A DNA stretch of 64,000 bases from Symbiodinium natans (lineage: Eukaryota > Sar > Dinophyceae > Suessiales > Symbiodiniaceae): NCBI GenBank assembly GCA_905221605.1, contig CAJNDS010000254.1, positions 43,112 through 107,111 on the forward strand. The letters are read 5' to 3'. Under the pieces are notes generated by a model that searched no databases, was not told the origin of the DNA, and was given only the letters and a program-made list of their open reading frames with translations. Made by a program: the position numbers and the translations under genes. This document shows positions 1-12,196 of the stretch, piece by piece; the stretch's first letter is position 1; each line of letters starts with the position of its first letter.

Positions 1-123
1 AGTAGAGCCCCGGGTGAAGACCTTGAACCACCCCCAAATAAAAGTTAAACCCCTTAGGGTTCAGGGATGAAGGATAAGCCGGGTTTTAGGGATAAACCCC
101 AAAAACCCTCAACCCCTGTGCCC

Positions 124-249
124 TACTTGGAGGTTCAGGGTACTTTTAACCTCAATTTTTTAACTGTACTTCTAAAACCCACCTCCTCCAAGTAGGCTAG
201 TAGTAGACATATATTGGGGTTATATAAGTACCCATGAACCTCCAAGTAG
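124..249. mobile_element. Family-1 hairpin element
   Basis: Inverted ends TACTTGGAGGTTCAGGGTAC and AAGTACCCATGAACCTCCAA enclose about 85 bp, which includes an extra internal CCTCCAAGTAG. Confidence 0.75.
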
Positions 250-261
250 ATGCCCTCAATG

Positions 262-728
262 CCCAGCACGGTGCAGAAAGTTGAGCTCGCCGTGCGTGGC
301 CCCCGCTGACCAGGCCGACGCGCGCCACAGCCCCCCCAACAGGATCCTCAAAAGAGGGGGATGCGAGGTAGTGGGGTTTAGGGTTTAGGGTTTAGGGTTT
401 AGGGTTTAGGGTTTAGGGTTTAGGGAGGTAGTGGGGAGGGAGGGGGGGAGTTCAGTGGGTTTAGGAGTTTAGGCTTTAAGGGTTTAGGGGGTGTAGGGGT
501 TTGGGGGTTTTGGGGCTGTATGTAGGGTATGAGATTTGAGGTGGTGAAGCATATCTTCCAGCACCCTGCATGGAAAAACCACTCTAAACCCTAAACCTAA
601 ACCCGTAAACCCTAAACCCTAAACCACCATAAAATCCCTGAGATCATGTGCGTTCAGGGTTCAGGCTTACGCCAGCCCCAAACAGTGCCACTAGAGTCAA
701 GCTTCCTCGGCCAAGAACGGCTGACGAT
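262..728 (-). CDS. Two weak candidate exons at the left edge
   Basis: At 695-728 the frame reads LDRQPFLAEEA after a GGTAG acceptor. At about 262-335 it reads LWRASAWSAGATHGELNFLH. Both are GC-rich islands between telomere-type blocks, like the confident exons further right, but their borders are not fixed. Confidence 0.3.
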
Positions 729-784
729 CCAGACTACCCTAAACCCTAAGCCCTAAACCCTAAACCCTAAACCCCCACTGCAAC

Positions 785-846
785 CGCCGGAATTTCTTTG
801 GCCAAGCAAGCAACTGCTAGTTGAAAACACTTCCCAAAGTCGGTCA
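785..846 (-). CDS. Candidate exon, 20 codons
   Basis: ACTCAG acceptor, 2 nt, then TDFGKCFQLAVACLAKEIPA, then donor GTTGCAG. Phase 1 at the start does not fit the phase-0 end of the exon at 1243 directly, so an exon may be missing between them. Confidence 0.5.
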
Positions 847-1242
847 CTGAGTCCCAGACCCCAAACCCTAAGCACTATAAGCCCTAAGCCCTGAACCCTC
901 AACCCCAAACCTTAAAGTTGATGCAAAAATAAGGGCCCTTCTAGGCCTTCCTTGTGGGCTCATGATACGAGTAGCTTAGGGTGCTAAAAAAGGGGCCCCG
1001 TCATGTTGATCACCCCCCTCGGATGCCCCAGGTTCAGGGCTCGGGGTCTAGGGTTTAGGGTTTTCACCCCCCTCAGATGCCCCTAAACCCTCCTGAATTT
1101 TGTTGAAACACAAAGCCCTCAGCTTAATTTTGCCTGACCCCTACACCCTAAACCCTGATTTTACTCAGGCCTAAGCCCCAAACCCTAAGTTTTTGCTTAC
1201 TTAAGCCCTAAACCCTAAACCCTAAACCCTCAACCCTACAAC

Positions 1243-4044
1243 CTGCGGTGCGGCTCGAGAGTCAGCAGTGCCAGAGCCAGCAAGGTAAGCAAGGCGCCGC
1301 GCCAAGGGAAAGCCGCCTTCCTGCGCGAGTGTGTGTTTGGTGTGCGGGTTTAGGGCTGGGTGTAGGGCCTGTTTAGGGTTTAGGGTTTAGGGTTTAGGGT
1401 TTAGGGTTTAGGGTTTAGGGTTTAGGGTTTAGGGTTTAGGGTTTAGGGGTCAGGGTTTAGGGTTCAGGGTTAGGATTTAGGTTTTTTGGGTGTTTAATAT
1501 GGGGTGCAGCCTTAACTGGAAAGCGAAAAACATTGCAAGGGCATGGCCAGGCATGGGGTTCATGGGTGCATGGGTCGGGGGTTTTGGGTGGTTCAACCCC
1601 AAACACTAAACCCTAAACCCTAAACCCTAAACCCTAAACCCTAAACCCTACACCAGCCCAGAGTTCATAGGGCTAATTTGATGGCAGTCGGCAGAGGGTT
1701 TTGTGGGCTGATGGCAGGCAAACCCTGAGGTGACCGACTGTGTTGGACCGATGGGCCCCTAAACCCCTGAACCTCTAAGGGTTTAGGGTTTAGGGTTTAG
1801 GGTTTAGGGTTTAGGGTTTAGGGTCAAGCCCAATAAGTATCAATCTGATCAACTTAACCTATTCGCCTACCTATAGCCCCAAGATCCTGACTCGGGAGCC
1901 CTTCCCTTAGCTGTCCAGTAACCTGGGGAAATTAAAGCTTAACCTTTGAGACTATGAGAAGGACTATACTACCCAAAAAAAGGCTAAAGGTTTCCTACTC
2001 TGCTAATAGGCTTCCTCGTCTTCTCTGCGGGCTGCACAGCCTCAAGCAGACTACGGTCCAGTGATTGGGTCATGGCGTCGAGGAATCTTTGGGCTACCCT
2101 CCTGTGCGCGCAGCCCTTGAGCCGAGGCAGAACGGCTTGAGGGTTTCGGGTTTAGGGTTTAGGGTTTCTTGGAGGTTCATGGTACTTAGCAACCAATTAT
2201 AACTGTACTTATAAGCCACTTGTAAGCCCCCTAAGTGCCCTAATATGATTATAAGTACAGGTTACAGGTACAGTTATACTTGGTTAATAAGTACCCTGAA
2301 CCTCCAAGTACAGGACCCAGGGAGCAGGCGGTTCAGGGAGCTTAGGCTTTAGGTGTTGGTTTCGGGAGGTTTGGGACAGGGTCTGACTCTCGACTCGTTG
2401 ATGCAAAGCTGCACTGGGAAGAGATTTAGGGTCCTTAAGGGTTTAGGGTTTAGGGTTTTCGGGTTTTCGGGTTTAGGGCTTTTGGGGTTTCGGGGTGTAG
2501 GGCTCCAGGATCCTGCATTGAAGGGGTAAGAGTTTGGGGATTCAAGGGTTTTTGAGGGGGGAAGTTTCTGGCGGTTCTACCTTGGACCCTTAAGGTTGCA
2601 TCCTTAGGTTTTGGGGCCCCTTTAGAAGGATCCCTAGGGGAATACAAGGGCCAGAGTAGGAGGCATATTAAGGGGAACCTTTAGGGGTACAACCTTAGGG
2701 GTACGAGTCTTCATCCCTTGTCAGTTATGGAGATGGAGCTGCCTACCGAAGCCCACTAAATCTGCGCAAGCTGCTACCCTAATTCCTAAACCTGCTACAA
2801 GTAAACCCTAAACCTGCTAAACCCTAAACCCTAAATCCTAAACCCTAAAAAAAAATTCCTAAACCCTAAGCCCTAAACCCGAAACTTTAGGGTACAACTG
2901 CACAAGGAGACGGGGCCATCGCTTCCAGCTCAAGAAGCTTCCCCCGTAGGGATTCTGCCAGGGCCTTCGGGCAGCGGATGGGCTTTGGGTTTAGGGGTTA
3001 AGCTTTGTAAGGGCTTGCAGGCATGAGGGTTGACTTTAGGGTCTTAGGTTGTTGGGTCTCAGTTTTTAGGATTTTGTGTGGTTTAGGGGTTCGGGCTGTG
3101 GGAAGCGACTCATGGACTCAATGCAGTGGGCGTGTCCTCGGCAGAAATTCCGCTGCGCGTCGCACAAAAATGGCTCCAAGAACGATTTTTGAGAATGTAC
3201 GCTGCCCAGCACATCTGATCTCATATCGATCTTTGGAGCACAGAAGGGCGGGGGGGGGGGGGGGTTCAGGCTTTAGTGACAAAGCCGCTATAGAACATCG
3301 GCGCAAACGCCCAGAGGCAGAAGGTCCGGAACGACTGTATGCTTGGCAGCTTTTTTTGACTACCATGATGAAGTATTCTTACTACTCCCATCCTGCTTCG
3401 CAGTACTCTTTTGGGAAATATGACTTACGAGCGTGCGAATATAGGGATGAAGCTTCAGCATTATTGGGGCAGGCATTGCATGCAGAAGCGGTTGCCTCAA
3501 CTCTTACCAGTCTTACCAACACACTCCGATCCCGAGTTCGTCTTCTGAAGCTGGAAAGGGTTTAGGGTTTAGGGTTTAAGGTTTAGGGTTTAGGGTAGAT
3601 TGAAATGCTTGTTCCTAAACCCGAAACCCTAAGACACGATTCCACTACCTCTCGAAGAGAAAGCTCGAACAATAAGAGGACTGCCCTTCATGGCAGCATT
3701 CCACGAACACGGCAACTCTCCGTTGCGCGATGAGTGCATTCCGGGGACTCGGGACTGTAGACTCTACTTGGCGGTTCATGGTACTTATTGACCAATTATG
3801 ACTGTACCTGCAACTGTACTTGTAGCCAGATTAGGGCCCTTAAAGGGGCTTATAAGTGCGTTTTTAAGGACAGTTGTAATTGATTAATAAGTACCATGAA
3901 CCTCCAAGTATCTAGACCGGATGTAACTTGCGTCTGGCCGGGAGTCGGGTTGCTGCGACTTGCAGCCGACAGCCAGAAGCCGGATGAGATGAGTCAGGAA
4001 TTCATAGTCGGGCGCTCGGCGCAGGCATATCTCGCTATACGACC
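1243..4044 (-). CDS. Five consecutive exons of an unknown gene
   Basis: Exons with GT donors and consistent phases throughout: 4044-3918 (SYSEICLRRAPDYEFLTHLI, RLLAVGCKSQQPDSRPD), 3754-3709 (PESPECTHRATESCR), 2982-2904 (PIRCPKALAESLRGKLLELE), 2135-1999 (RLKGCAHRRVAQRFLDAMTQ, SLDRSLLEAVQPAEKTRK) and 1320-1243 (EGGFPLARRLAYLAGSGTAD). About 135 residues are recovered, mostly helical and basic; no family is recognised. The first intron (3755-3917) is a family-1 hairpin element flanked by GTCTAGA and GAGTCTACAG; the rest are filled with telomere-type repeats. The gene may be the continuation of the coiled-coil gene to its right and may go on to the left through 785-846. Confidence 0.7.
2168..2310. 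mobile_element. Family-1 hairpin element
   Basis: Near-perfect palindrome: CTTGGAGGTTCATGGTACTT on the left, AAGTACCCTGAACCTCCAAG on the right, and matching ACTGTACTTATAA/TTATAAGTACAG arms. On the minus strand it opens GTACTTGG, a GT donor after TCCT. Confidence 0.85.
3160..3565 (+). CDS. Open frame of doubtful status
   Basis: A plus-strand open frame crossing a poly-G run. After the run it reads HRRKRPEAEGPERLYAWQLF, SQYSFGKYDLRACEYRDEAS and ALHAEAVASTLTSLTNTLRS before a stop inside TTTAGGG repeats. It is opposite to all confident genes and AT-richer. It might be an old inserted sequence, or chance. Confidence 0.25.
3765..3910. mobile_element. Family-1 hairpin forming a whole intron
   Basis: The element fills the intron 3755-3917 between two coding exons. 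On the minus strand only GTCTAGA precedes it and GAGTCTACAG follows. The reading frame continues from ASYI-R to PESPECTHR. Confidence 0.85.
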
Positions 4045-4249
4045 CTTTGAAGAGATTTTGACAATATGATATAGGGTACCTACACCCTGAAACCTAAGCC
4101 CTGAGTAGTAGTACTATTCCCTTAAGGTTCCCTCTCTAGTTTTACGATAATAGACCCCCCCAAAAAAAAACACTATTCCCTAAACCCTAAACCCGAAACC
4201 CTAAACCCTAAACCCTTCTTGAGGCCCCTTTAGTAGACAGACCTAATGC

Positions 4250-7200
4250 TTGCTTGGCCTCTGTTTGGCTCGCCGACCGCTGGCGGGCAGCAGCTGCCTG
4301 GGATCTACCAAGGCGTGTAAGTAGGGGATACTTGGAGGTTTACGGTTTAGGGTTTAGGGTTTGAGGTCTAGGGTTTAGGGGTTGGGGTTTAGGGTTTAGG
4401 GTTTGGGGACTAGGCCTTAGGGTTTAGGGCTTAGGGTTAGGGCTTAGGGCTTAGGGCTTAGGGCTTGGGGTTTAGGGTTTGGGGTTCGGGGTTTAGGGTT
4501 CAGGGTTTAGGGCTTAGAGTCAGAGTTCAGGGCTTGGGGTTTAGGGTTTTTGGGCCAGGGATAGGGTGCAACCTTCTAGACAGCTCTAAACCCGAACCCC
4601 TCAAATCCTAAACCCCAAAGCCCCAAACTACCCAAAACCTTGAACCCCCAACCATAAGCTCAACCCTCAATCTCCAAAATGTTGGGGCTCTAAAGCCCTG
4701 AAACGGGGCTGCCAACACTCCGAACAGTCCAAGCTCCCCAGGGCTTGAAACCCTTACCCTTTGGGTTCACGGGCTGAGGTTTAGGCCTGAGGGCGGATCC
4801 TCAACCGTAGCCCCAACTTCTAGTTGCTCAACAAATTCGGTTCTTGGGGTACGTGCTGGGAGGTTTGAGGAGAGGTTCCTCAAGCCGGCAGCCGCGCACC
4901 AAGACCCTTTCCCATGTTTCGATTCCCCACCGGCCCTTAACCGAATAAACCCCCTAAAACTCTAAACCCTGAATTTCTAAACCTTAAACTCTGAACCCCA
5001 AACCCTGAACCCTAAACCCGATGGTCCCTTAATATGGGCCCTTCAAAGATTACCCCTTATATACCCCTGATTGTATACCCTATACAATTAAGGGCCCACA
5101 CCTCAGGACCCTTTAAAGAGACCATATTAAGGGCCCATGAAACTACCCTCCGAACACCCTAAACCCTGAACCCAAAAACCCTAAACCCTAAACCCTGGCC
5201 CCTAAACCCTAAACCCTAAACCCTAAACCCTAAACCCTAAACCCTAAACCTGGACCCTAAACACTAAACCCCAAACCCCAAACCCTAAACCCTAAGCCCC
5301 TTGCCGCCAGGAGCTCTTTCTCGCGGGCCTGGAGCTGCCGCCTCAGCACCTGCACCTTCTCTAAGGGTCCCTTAGGGTTTAGGGTTTAGGGTTTAGGGTT
5401 TAGGGTTTAGGGTTTAGGGTTTAGGGTTTAGGGTTTAGGGTTTAGGGTTTAGGGTTCCATGGTCCCTTAGTGCGGTCCCTGACCTTCTTTACAGGTTCTG
5501 AAGTAAGGTAGACAGTCGGGCTTTGGGGGACGGATGGGGTTCGGGCTTAGGTTTATATTCTTTGTAGGGCTTGGGGCACTTCATGGTTCGGGGCTTAGGG
5601 GTTTAGGGTTTAGGGTTTAGGGTTTAGGGTTTAGGGTTTAGGGTTTAGGGTTTAGGGTTTAGGGTTTAGGGTTTAGGGCTTGAGGGGTTGAGGATTCAGG
5701 AAGGCTTGGGGGTCATAGTTTGCTGTTCAGAATGAAGAGTATTGCGGTTGTTGTCAGGATGGCCGAGATTTGAGGGCTCTTCAACATTCGGGTTGTTTGG
5801 GGTTGAGGAGGGAACTTCGTACTTAAGGTTGAGGGTCTAGGTTTCAGGGTTTTCGTGCTGGGTAGGTAGCTTTTAAGAGCGTCAACTCTGAACAAGGACG
5901 GATCTTCAGGTTTAACAAACTTCATGACTATGGTTCAGGGATTAGGACCTAGGGTTAAGGTTTTAGAGAAACCCCTAAACCCTATACCCAAACCTTAAAC
6001 CCTAAACCCTGAAACTTCTTGCCTCTCCGAGGGTTTGGGATTTAGGGGGTTTGGCCCGGCGTGATACCCTAAACCCTAAACCCTAAACCCTAAACCCTGA
6101 ACCCCAAACCCTGAACCCTGAACCCTAAACCCTAAACCCCAAACCCCAAACCCTAAACCCTGAACCCCAAACCCTGAACCCTAAACCCTAAAGCTTTCAA
6201 GCTGTCGCCTCGTCATGGCAGGCTGCCATCTGCCGAGCCTGGGCCCCACCACGGCTGCTCTGTGGGGTTTGGGGTTTGGGGCTTGGGGTTTAGGGGGTTT
6301 AGGGTTCAGGGTTTAGGGTTCCGGGTTTAAGGTTTAGGGTTTAGGGTTTGGGGTTTGGGGTTTGGGGGGTTTAGGGTTTAGGGTTTAGGGTTCTGGGTTT
6401 AAGGTTTAGGGTTTAGGGTTTGGGGTTTGGGGGTTTAGGAGTTGGCGTTTAGGGCTTGGGGTTTGGGGCTTCGGGCTTAGGGTTTAGGAGTTGGGGTGTA
6501 GGGCTTAGGGTTTCGGATTTGGGGCTATGGATTTCCTGGGTCTTGACGGCTTCAGGCTTCAAGCTAGACCCTAAACCCTAAACCCAAGACCCTAAACCCT
6601 AAACCCTAAACCCTAAATAGGGCTCAGGGAGGCGAGAGCCCTGCAGCACAATAAGCACCGAGGCCCCTCGAACTAACAATAACTTCGCTAAACCGAAGCA
6701 AAAGAAAGAAGGGTTGAGGGTTTAGGGTTCAGGGTTTGGGGTTTAGGGGTTTAAGGTTTAGGGGAAGAGCGAGAAAACCACTCAGAAACACAAACCCCAA
6801 AAAGCCCAATACCCCTCGACCGAGGGAAAATCTGTACCTGGAAACTATGTGGTCCTTCATAAAGGGCACAGGGGGCTTTTGGGGTTAACCACAAGACCCA
6901 AACCCTAACCCCAACCCCGAACCCCAAACCTCCGAACCCTACACCCTAAACCCCAAACCCCAAACCCCAAACCCCAAACCCCAAACCCCAAACCCTAACC
7001 CCCCCAAACCCGATAACGAGGCGCCTTGTGAAGCTCTGCTGCCAGTTCCTCTGACCGTGCCCGCTCCCTGGCTTGTAGGGTTCTTAAGGGAGGGGGGTTC
7101 AGGGGGGGGGGGGGGGGGGTTAGGGCTTAGGGTTTAGGATTTAGGGTTTAAAGTTTAGGGTTTCGGGGTAACCTTAGAAAAAAGCTTAGGGAGCCTTAGG

Positions 7201-8664
7201 GAGTATTAGGGAGCCTTGGGTTTTCAACCTCCCTTGAACCCCCCTCCCTTAAGAACCCTACAACTACTGCTTGCTTAAGAAGCCCCAAACATCAAAAAAA
7301 AAAGTCGTCCCTGGATGAAGGTGATCTTTCATGTTTTCTTTTTTGGGAGTTCTTTAGCAAATACTAGATAGCTGGTGTCCGGAGGTGCAGGAGCCCGAAG
7401 GTTGAAGGCTCAGGCTTCGGGGCTTTGAGGGTTTAGGGTTTAGGGCTTAGGGTTTAGGGTTTAGGGTTTCGGGTTCAGGTTTACAGGGTTTGAAGCTATA
7501 AGCACCCTGAAAGAAAACCCCAAGTGCCCATACTGCAGAACCCTTCAAAGAAGGTAAGGGACCAGAGTAAGGGACCATGTAACTACCCTAGAAAGAAGGC
7601 CTGAAGCTGCCTAGCCTTCCTGGGCTGAAAGCCGTGAAGTCTTCTTCCCTTCCTGTGCTCAAGCCAAAGGCCCTTAAAGGCCATACTGAACCTGAGAAGG
7701 CTCCATGCGAACCAGCAAAGGGAAAGGCAGCTGACCTTATCTTCTAAAAAAAACCCAACAAAAGTGATGGTAGCGAATACCCCAAACAAACCTACTACAG
7801 CAAACTGTGGGCTGCCCCTAATTGTCACGAACTTTGTTTGAGGCCGCATTTGGTGAGAATCCCCCCAGACAAGGTTTTAGATGGAACTGGTCGGGCTTCT
7901 CCATGGCTCTCTAAGGTTGCAGGAGTCCACGGCCCTTAACGCCTGAAACCTCCAGCTGAGCCGCTGAGCCTACTACTATTATTATTCTTTTTGGTACTTA
8001 TTATTATTACTTTACTATTCTTACTACTACTATTACTACTACTATTACTACTACTATTATTCTTAGTATTAAATTATCATTACTATTAGAGAGAGAGCAC
8101 TGTACCTGAGTTTTTGAAGCCAGCAAGGGGGGCACCAAGGGGCCTCAGACTGCAGCCAACCTCATCCCGAAATATTTCCCCACAAGAAAACTTGTGAAAA
8201 ACAGCGAGTAACCCCAACAAACTGAGTTCGCTGAATAATGTCTCGAGAACCTTCGCTTACAGCGCGTAGATATGCTCAACCCCATTCAACATCAGGGTAC
8301 CCTAAATACAAACCCCCGAACCGCCCAAAACCAAACCCCCCCCCTCGCCGACATTCGAGCCTTAGAGCACATAGGTTTTAGGGTTTTGGGTTGGGGTTTT
8401 AGGGTCTTAGGGTCTTAGGGTCTTAGGGTCTTAGGGTTTTAGGGTTTTAGGGTTTTGGGGTTTTAGGGTTTTAGGGTTTTAGGGTTTTAGGTTTTTAGGT
8501 TTTTAGGTTTTTAGGGGTTGTAGGGTTTAGGGCTTTAGGGTTTGTAGGTTTTTAGGGCTTTAGGGGTTAGGGCTTGAGGGTTCATAGGTTTTTATAGGGT
8601 TTAAAGAAGTCACCCGCAGCCTGGCCAGCTCTTCGTGCGCGAGATCCAATCGCCGACTCAGATC
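4250..8664 (-). CDS. Coiled-coil protein, several small exons
   Basis: Exons, 5' to 3': 8664-8614 (DLSRRLDLAHEELARLR, donor GTGACT), 8149-8106 (SEAPWCPPCWLQKL, donor GTACAG), 7067-7025 (ERARSEELAAELHK), 6238-6209 (ARQMAACHDE), 5360-5305 (KVQVLRRQLQAREKELLA) and 4297-4250 (AAAARQRSASQTEAKQ). Phases agree from 8614 to 8149, 8106 to 7067, 7025 to 6238 and 5305 to 4297. The product is a charged heptad-like helix, so a structural or scaffold role is likely. The exon 8149-8106 alone looks like a thioredoxin WCxxC motif, but its frame leads straight into the coiled coil. The 6209/5360 join does not fit, so one exon is missing or misplaced. Introns are almost wholly CCCTAAA/TTTAGGG repeats. Confidence 0.68.
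7256..7372. mobile_element. Family-5 hairpin element
   Basis: Arms CTTGCTTAAGAAGCCCCAAA and TTTTTTGGGAGTTCTTTAGC. Related copies: 36938-37064, 43425-43531, 54640-54732 and about 22745-22850. Confidence 0.75.
7970..8085. repeat. TTA/CTA triplet microsatellite
   Basis: Runs of TACTACTATTATTAT-type triplets. A similar block lies at 45735-45925. Confidence 0.9.
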
Positions 8665-8941
8665 CTCTTCAGGGTTGGTTTAGGGTTTAGGGTTTAGGGT
8701 TTAGGGTTTGGGGTTTGGGGTTTGGGGTTTAGGGTTTAGGGTTTAGGGCTGCTGGGGTGGGTTTGGGGGCCGCATGAAATGAAATCTGTATGGGGCCAAT
8801 CGCATGAAATGTAAATCTGTATGGAGTCAATCAGGCAGGTCCAATCGGACCCGAGACTAGATTGCTTATGTTCATGTTTATGACATGTATCTTGATCTTC
8901 TTGCCTGCCTGTGAACCTCTGACCCTAAACCCTAAGCCCTA

Positions 8942-9035
8942 AACCCTCTTTGTTGCTGCTGGTGTTGCTGCTGACTTGCTGCTGATGGCGATGTTTGCGC
9001 TGGCCGCTGGTGCTGCCGCTGTAGTTGGCTACTCA
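8942..9035 (-). CDS. Candidate glutamine-rich exon
   Basis: CAG/AGC triplet-rich block. One frame gives SAASQQQHQQQQR; another gives SGSTSGQRKHRHQQQVSSN ending at a GTTTAG donor. It lies just upstream of the coiled-coil exons and could be part of that gene. Frame undecided. Confidence 0.4.
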
Positions 9036-9279
9036 GGGGCTGTTGTCAAAATCATGGTCCCTTTTTGGATCCCTATTGTAATACGGCACCTACTATTTAG
9101 GGTACCCCAAAAGCGATCATAACCTGACAACAACCCTAGTAGGGATTTGGAGTAGGGGGGGGAGGGGTACTGTAATCCCTGGAGCCTGTTGGTGTTGGCT
9201 AGAAAAATGGGGGAAAATCCCAAAAGGGAACCCAGAACGAAAGAGAAGAGGCAAAAGGGCACCACTGGGCAGATAGAAG

Positions 9280-9435
9280 AATGGACCCTAAACCCTAAAC
9301 CCTAAATCCTAAACCCTAAACCCTAAATCCTAAACCCTAACTCCTAAACCCTAACTCCTAAACCCAACACAAAAATAGAACCCAAGAGAAGAGGCAAAAG
9401 GGCACCACCGGGCAGATAGAAGAATGGACCCTAAA
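9280..9435. repeat. Duplicated block with CCCTAAA
   Basis: GAGAAGAGGCAAAAGGGCAC followed by GGGCAGATAGAAGAATGGAC occurs twice (about 9243 and 9385), each time leading into a CCCTAAA array. The array and its flank were duplicated together. Confidence 0.8.
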
Positions 9436-9549
9436 CCCTAAACCCTAAACCCTAAACCCTAAACCCTAAACCCTAAACCCTAAACCCTAAACCCTAAACC
9501 CTAAACCCTAAACCCATGCAGGCGGCCCTAGGCCTGTGCCCTTAGGGCT

Positions 9550-11100
9550 TCAACGGGTTCAGGGCTGGGAGTTTCGGGATGAAGGTGGATGTTGGGTTTG
9601 GGCTTTGGGCTTAGGGCTGAGGGCTTAGGGCTTTTAAGGCTTAGGGTTTAGGGCTTAGGGCGTTTAAGGCTTAGGGTTTAGGGTTTAGGGTTTAGGGTAC
9701 ATGCAACCCACCGGCGGCATCCGTCCTCGGAACCATGGGCCGGCACCTTCTCCTGGCAGGCCATAGATGAAACAGACCCCCAAACTCTCAGCCAAAAACC
9801 CCGAATTCTAAGCCCCAAGCCCTAAACCCAGGGTTGAAGGACTAGGGTTTGGGGTTTGGGGTTTAGGGTTTGGGGTTTAGGGTTTAGGGTTTAGGGCTTA
9901 AAACAAAAAGCACATCTAAACCCTCAACCATCAAACCCTGTTGGAGGTAGAGGTTCTGGTAGTCTGGATGTATGATTGGGCGTCGCTGAGGTCTACCTGG
10001 AGGCCGAGCGAACGAAGGACTGGCAATAGAAACAGAAGTGCAGAGTGTAGGGCCAGGGCTGGGGTTTGGGGTTTAGGGTTTGGGGTTTAGGGTCCCTGCA
10101 TATCCACAGCAAACCTTGAACACCCATACACCAAACCAGCCGAAGACTGACATGCCAGGTGTCAGGCAAAGTTACATTTTTAAATTATTCAGGGAGTACA
10201 CTCCCCTCCCCTCCCCCGCGCCTCTCAAGGCTACTGACTCAGTATGCCCAAGCCCCAAGCCTACGCCCCGAGTAAGGTGAATTCTGAATGGTTCTGCTTA
10301 CTGGACTTGGTCCAAGAGTAACCTTGCAAAACTAACTGGTTCAAAAGTAGGGAGGAAATACAGTACCTGTATCACCCCGTAAAGGGTATAGGGTCCTCCT
10401 TCCCTGCTCAGAAAGTTCAGTAAGAGTGAAGCGGGTACCAGAAGCCTTCTTGCTTGACCCCTACACCAAAGGAATGCGGGCCGGGCTTAGGGTTTAGGGT
10501 TTGGGGTCTAAACCCTCAATGAGACCTAATCAATGAGACCTAATTCCGTCAACCAGCCTGATAAAAGGGGGTAGCCTAAGCGAGGCGCAGGGGTGGACAG
10601 ACAGCCCTAATTAAACCCCAAACCCTAAACCCTGAATCCCCAAACCCTGAATCCCTAAACCCTAAACCCTAAAGCCTTAACCCTAAACCCTAAACCCTCT
10701 GAGGATGCGGCAAGATTCGGGGAGCTGGGGATTGCACCTTGTGGAGCAGGGTGAGTACGGGGTGCGGGTTTTGCGTTTCTTGGGGTCTAGGGTTTCGGGT
10801 TTAGGGTTTCGGGGTTTAGGGTTTAGGGCTTAGGGTTTAGGGGCATTCTTTTGGGATCTTCCGTGCTCTGTTGGGGGTCCTGAAGTGTCTTGGGCTTCTG
10901 CTGTTGGGTAACCGGGGGAGTGTGAGCACTGTAGGGGGTTTGGGTGTGCTTTGAGGATAAACCCGAAACCCTGAACCTGTTTGTGGTTCATTTGGTCCCC
11001 AAGGTAGGGTTCTGGGCTTAAGGTTTAGGCTTACGGTTGAGGAGTTTGGGGACGTGGGGTGCGTCTCAGGGGTTTAGGGTTTAGGGTTTAGGGTTTAGGG
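9550..11100. other. Telomere-repeat-rich stretch without a confident gene
   Basis: Unique islands at 9700-9770 (minus frame GEGAGPWFRGRMPPVG) and 9945-10030 are coding-like but lack firm borders. The rest is CCCTAAA/TTTAGGG blocks. Confidence 0.4.
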
Positions 11101-11109
11101 TTTAGGGCT

Positions 11110-11255
11110 ACCTTCAGAAGTTCCGAAGCAAGGCGCGGCAACATTTTGCGACTCCCGGCTCGGGTGATATGCAGGTGCCCTGCTCCTTTGCCACCAGCAC
11201 GGCCGATGGAGTGCCTATGAGGGGCTCCATGCTCAAGATCGAAAGCGAGTTATCC
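11110..11255. CDS. Unique coding-like island, strand undecided
   Basis: The minus strand reads HSIGRAGGKGAGHLHITRAG and SRKMLPRLASELLK up to a clean donor GTAGCC at 11112. The plus strand reads RQHFATPGSGDMQVPCSFAT and DGVPMRGSMLKIESEL after a TTCAG acceptor. The minus reading fits the strand bias of the window; the plus reading has better third-position GC. Confidence 0.4.
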
Positions 11256-12196
11256 TAAACCCTAAACCCTAAACCCTAAACCCTAAACCCTAAACCCTAA
11301 ACCCTAAGCCCTGAACCCTAAACTCAAAAGCAACGGCAATAGAGGCCTGAGCCCCATGGCCTAATCCTGAAACACGAGATCTGGAAAGCTTCAGGTTTTC
11401 GGGTGTTGGATTTGTTTTATGTTTCAGGATTTCGGTTTATGGTTTCGGGGGCCGGCTGGGGGTGGGGGGGGGGGGGGGGGGGCCGGAGATTGGTGGATGG
11501 ATGGGTTTGGGGAGGTTTGGTTTAGGGGGGTTAGGGACAGCTTCAGGGACTAGGTTTGGGGGTTTACTTGGAAGCTCTTTCGACTTAGTTCAGTCTACTT
11601 AGTATACCCTAGCAACCGTCGTATAATCCCCATAACCCACCTTACGAACCCTACTTACTCATTCAGGGGCGCCTAAACCCTAAACCCTAAACCCTAAACC
11701 CTAAACCCTAAACCCTCAACCCTCAACTAGGGCCTGCCACCTTGGCAGTTTCTCCGGGAACGCCATGTCGGAGCTGCAGTTGGCGCGCATGTTCCCACCC
11801 TACAACCCAGACCCCACTGTTTAAACCCCTAAGCCCTGCAAACCCTATACACCATAAAACCCTATAAAGCCTAAGAACCCCCCAGGGAGGGTTTAGGGTT
11901 TAGGATTAAGGTTTAGGGTTTAGGGTTTAGGGCTAAACCCACATCTCAAGCTGCAGGCCCTCGTCCCTTCCCCATGTCAGAAATAGCTCCTTCGGAGAAC
12001 TTCAAGAAAACTGGGGAAGGTTCCTCCTAGTCCCAACAAGCAGGGGATCGCACTCCAAACACAGGCCTCAAGGGTTTAGGGTTTAGGGTTTAGGGTTTAG
12101 GGTTTAGGGTTTAGAAGCTTCGAAGAAAGGTCTCTGGGTTTCGGGATTGGACTCATAAAGCCCTAAACCCTTGAACCCTTCAGGCATAGGAAACTA

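Noticed and set aside
2450-2647. 65-codon frame on the minus strand
   Set aside because: Its C-terminal half is translated CCCTAAA-derived sequence and the rest shows no splice borders.
3168-3185. Relic of a dinoflagellate spliced leader (AAAATGGCTCCAAGA)
   Set aside because: Only a partial resemblance to the leader core, in a position without a gene start.
8106-8149. Thioredoxin-like WCPPC motif as an enzyme
   Set aside because: The frame and phases lead from and into coiled-coil exons; no thioredoxin fold sequence surrounds it.
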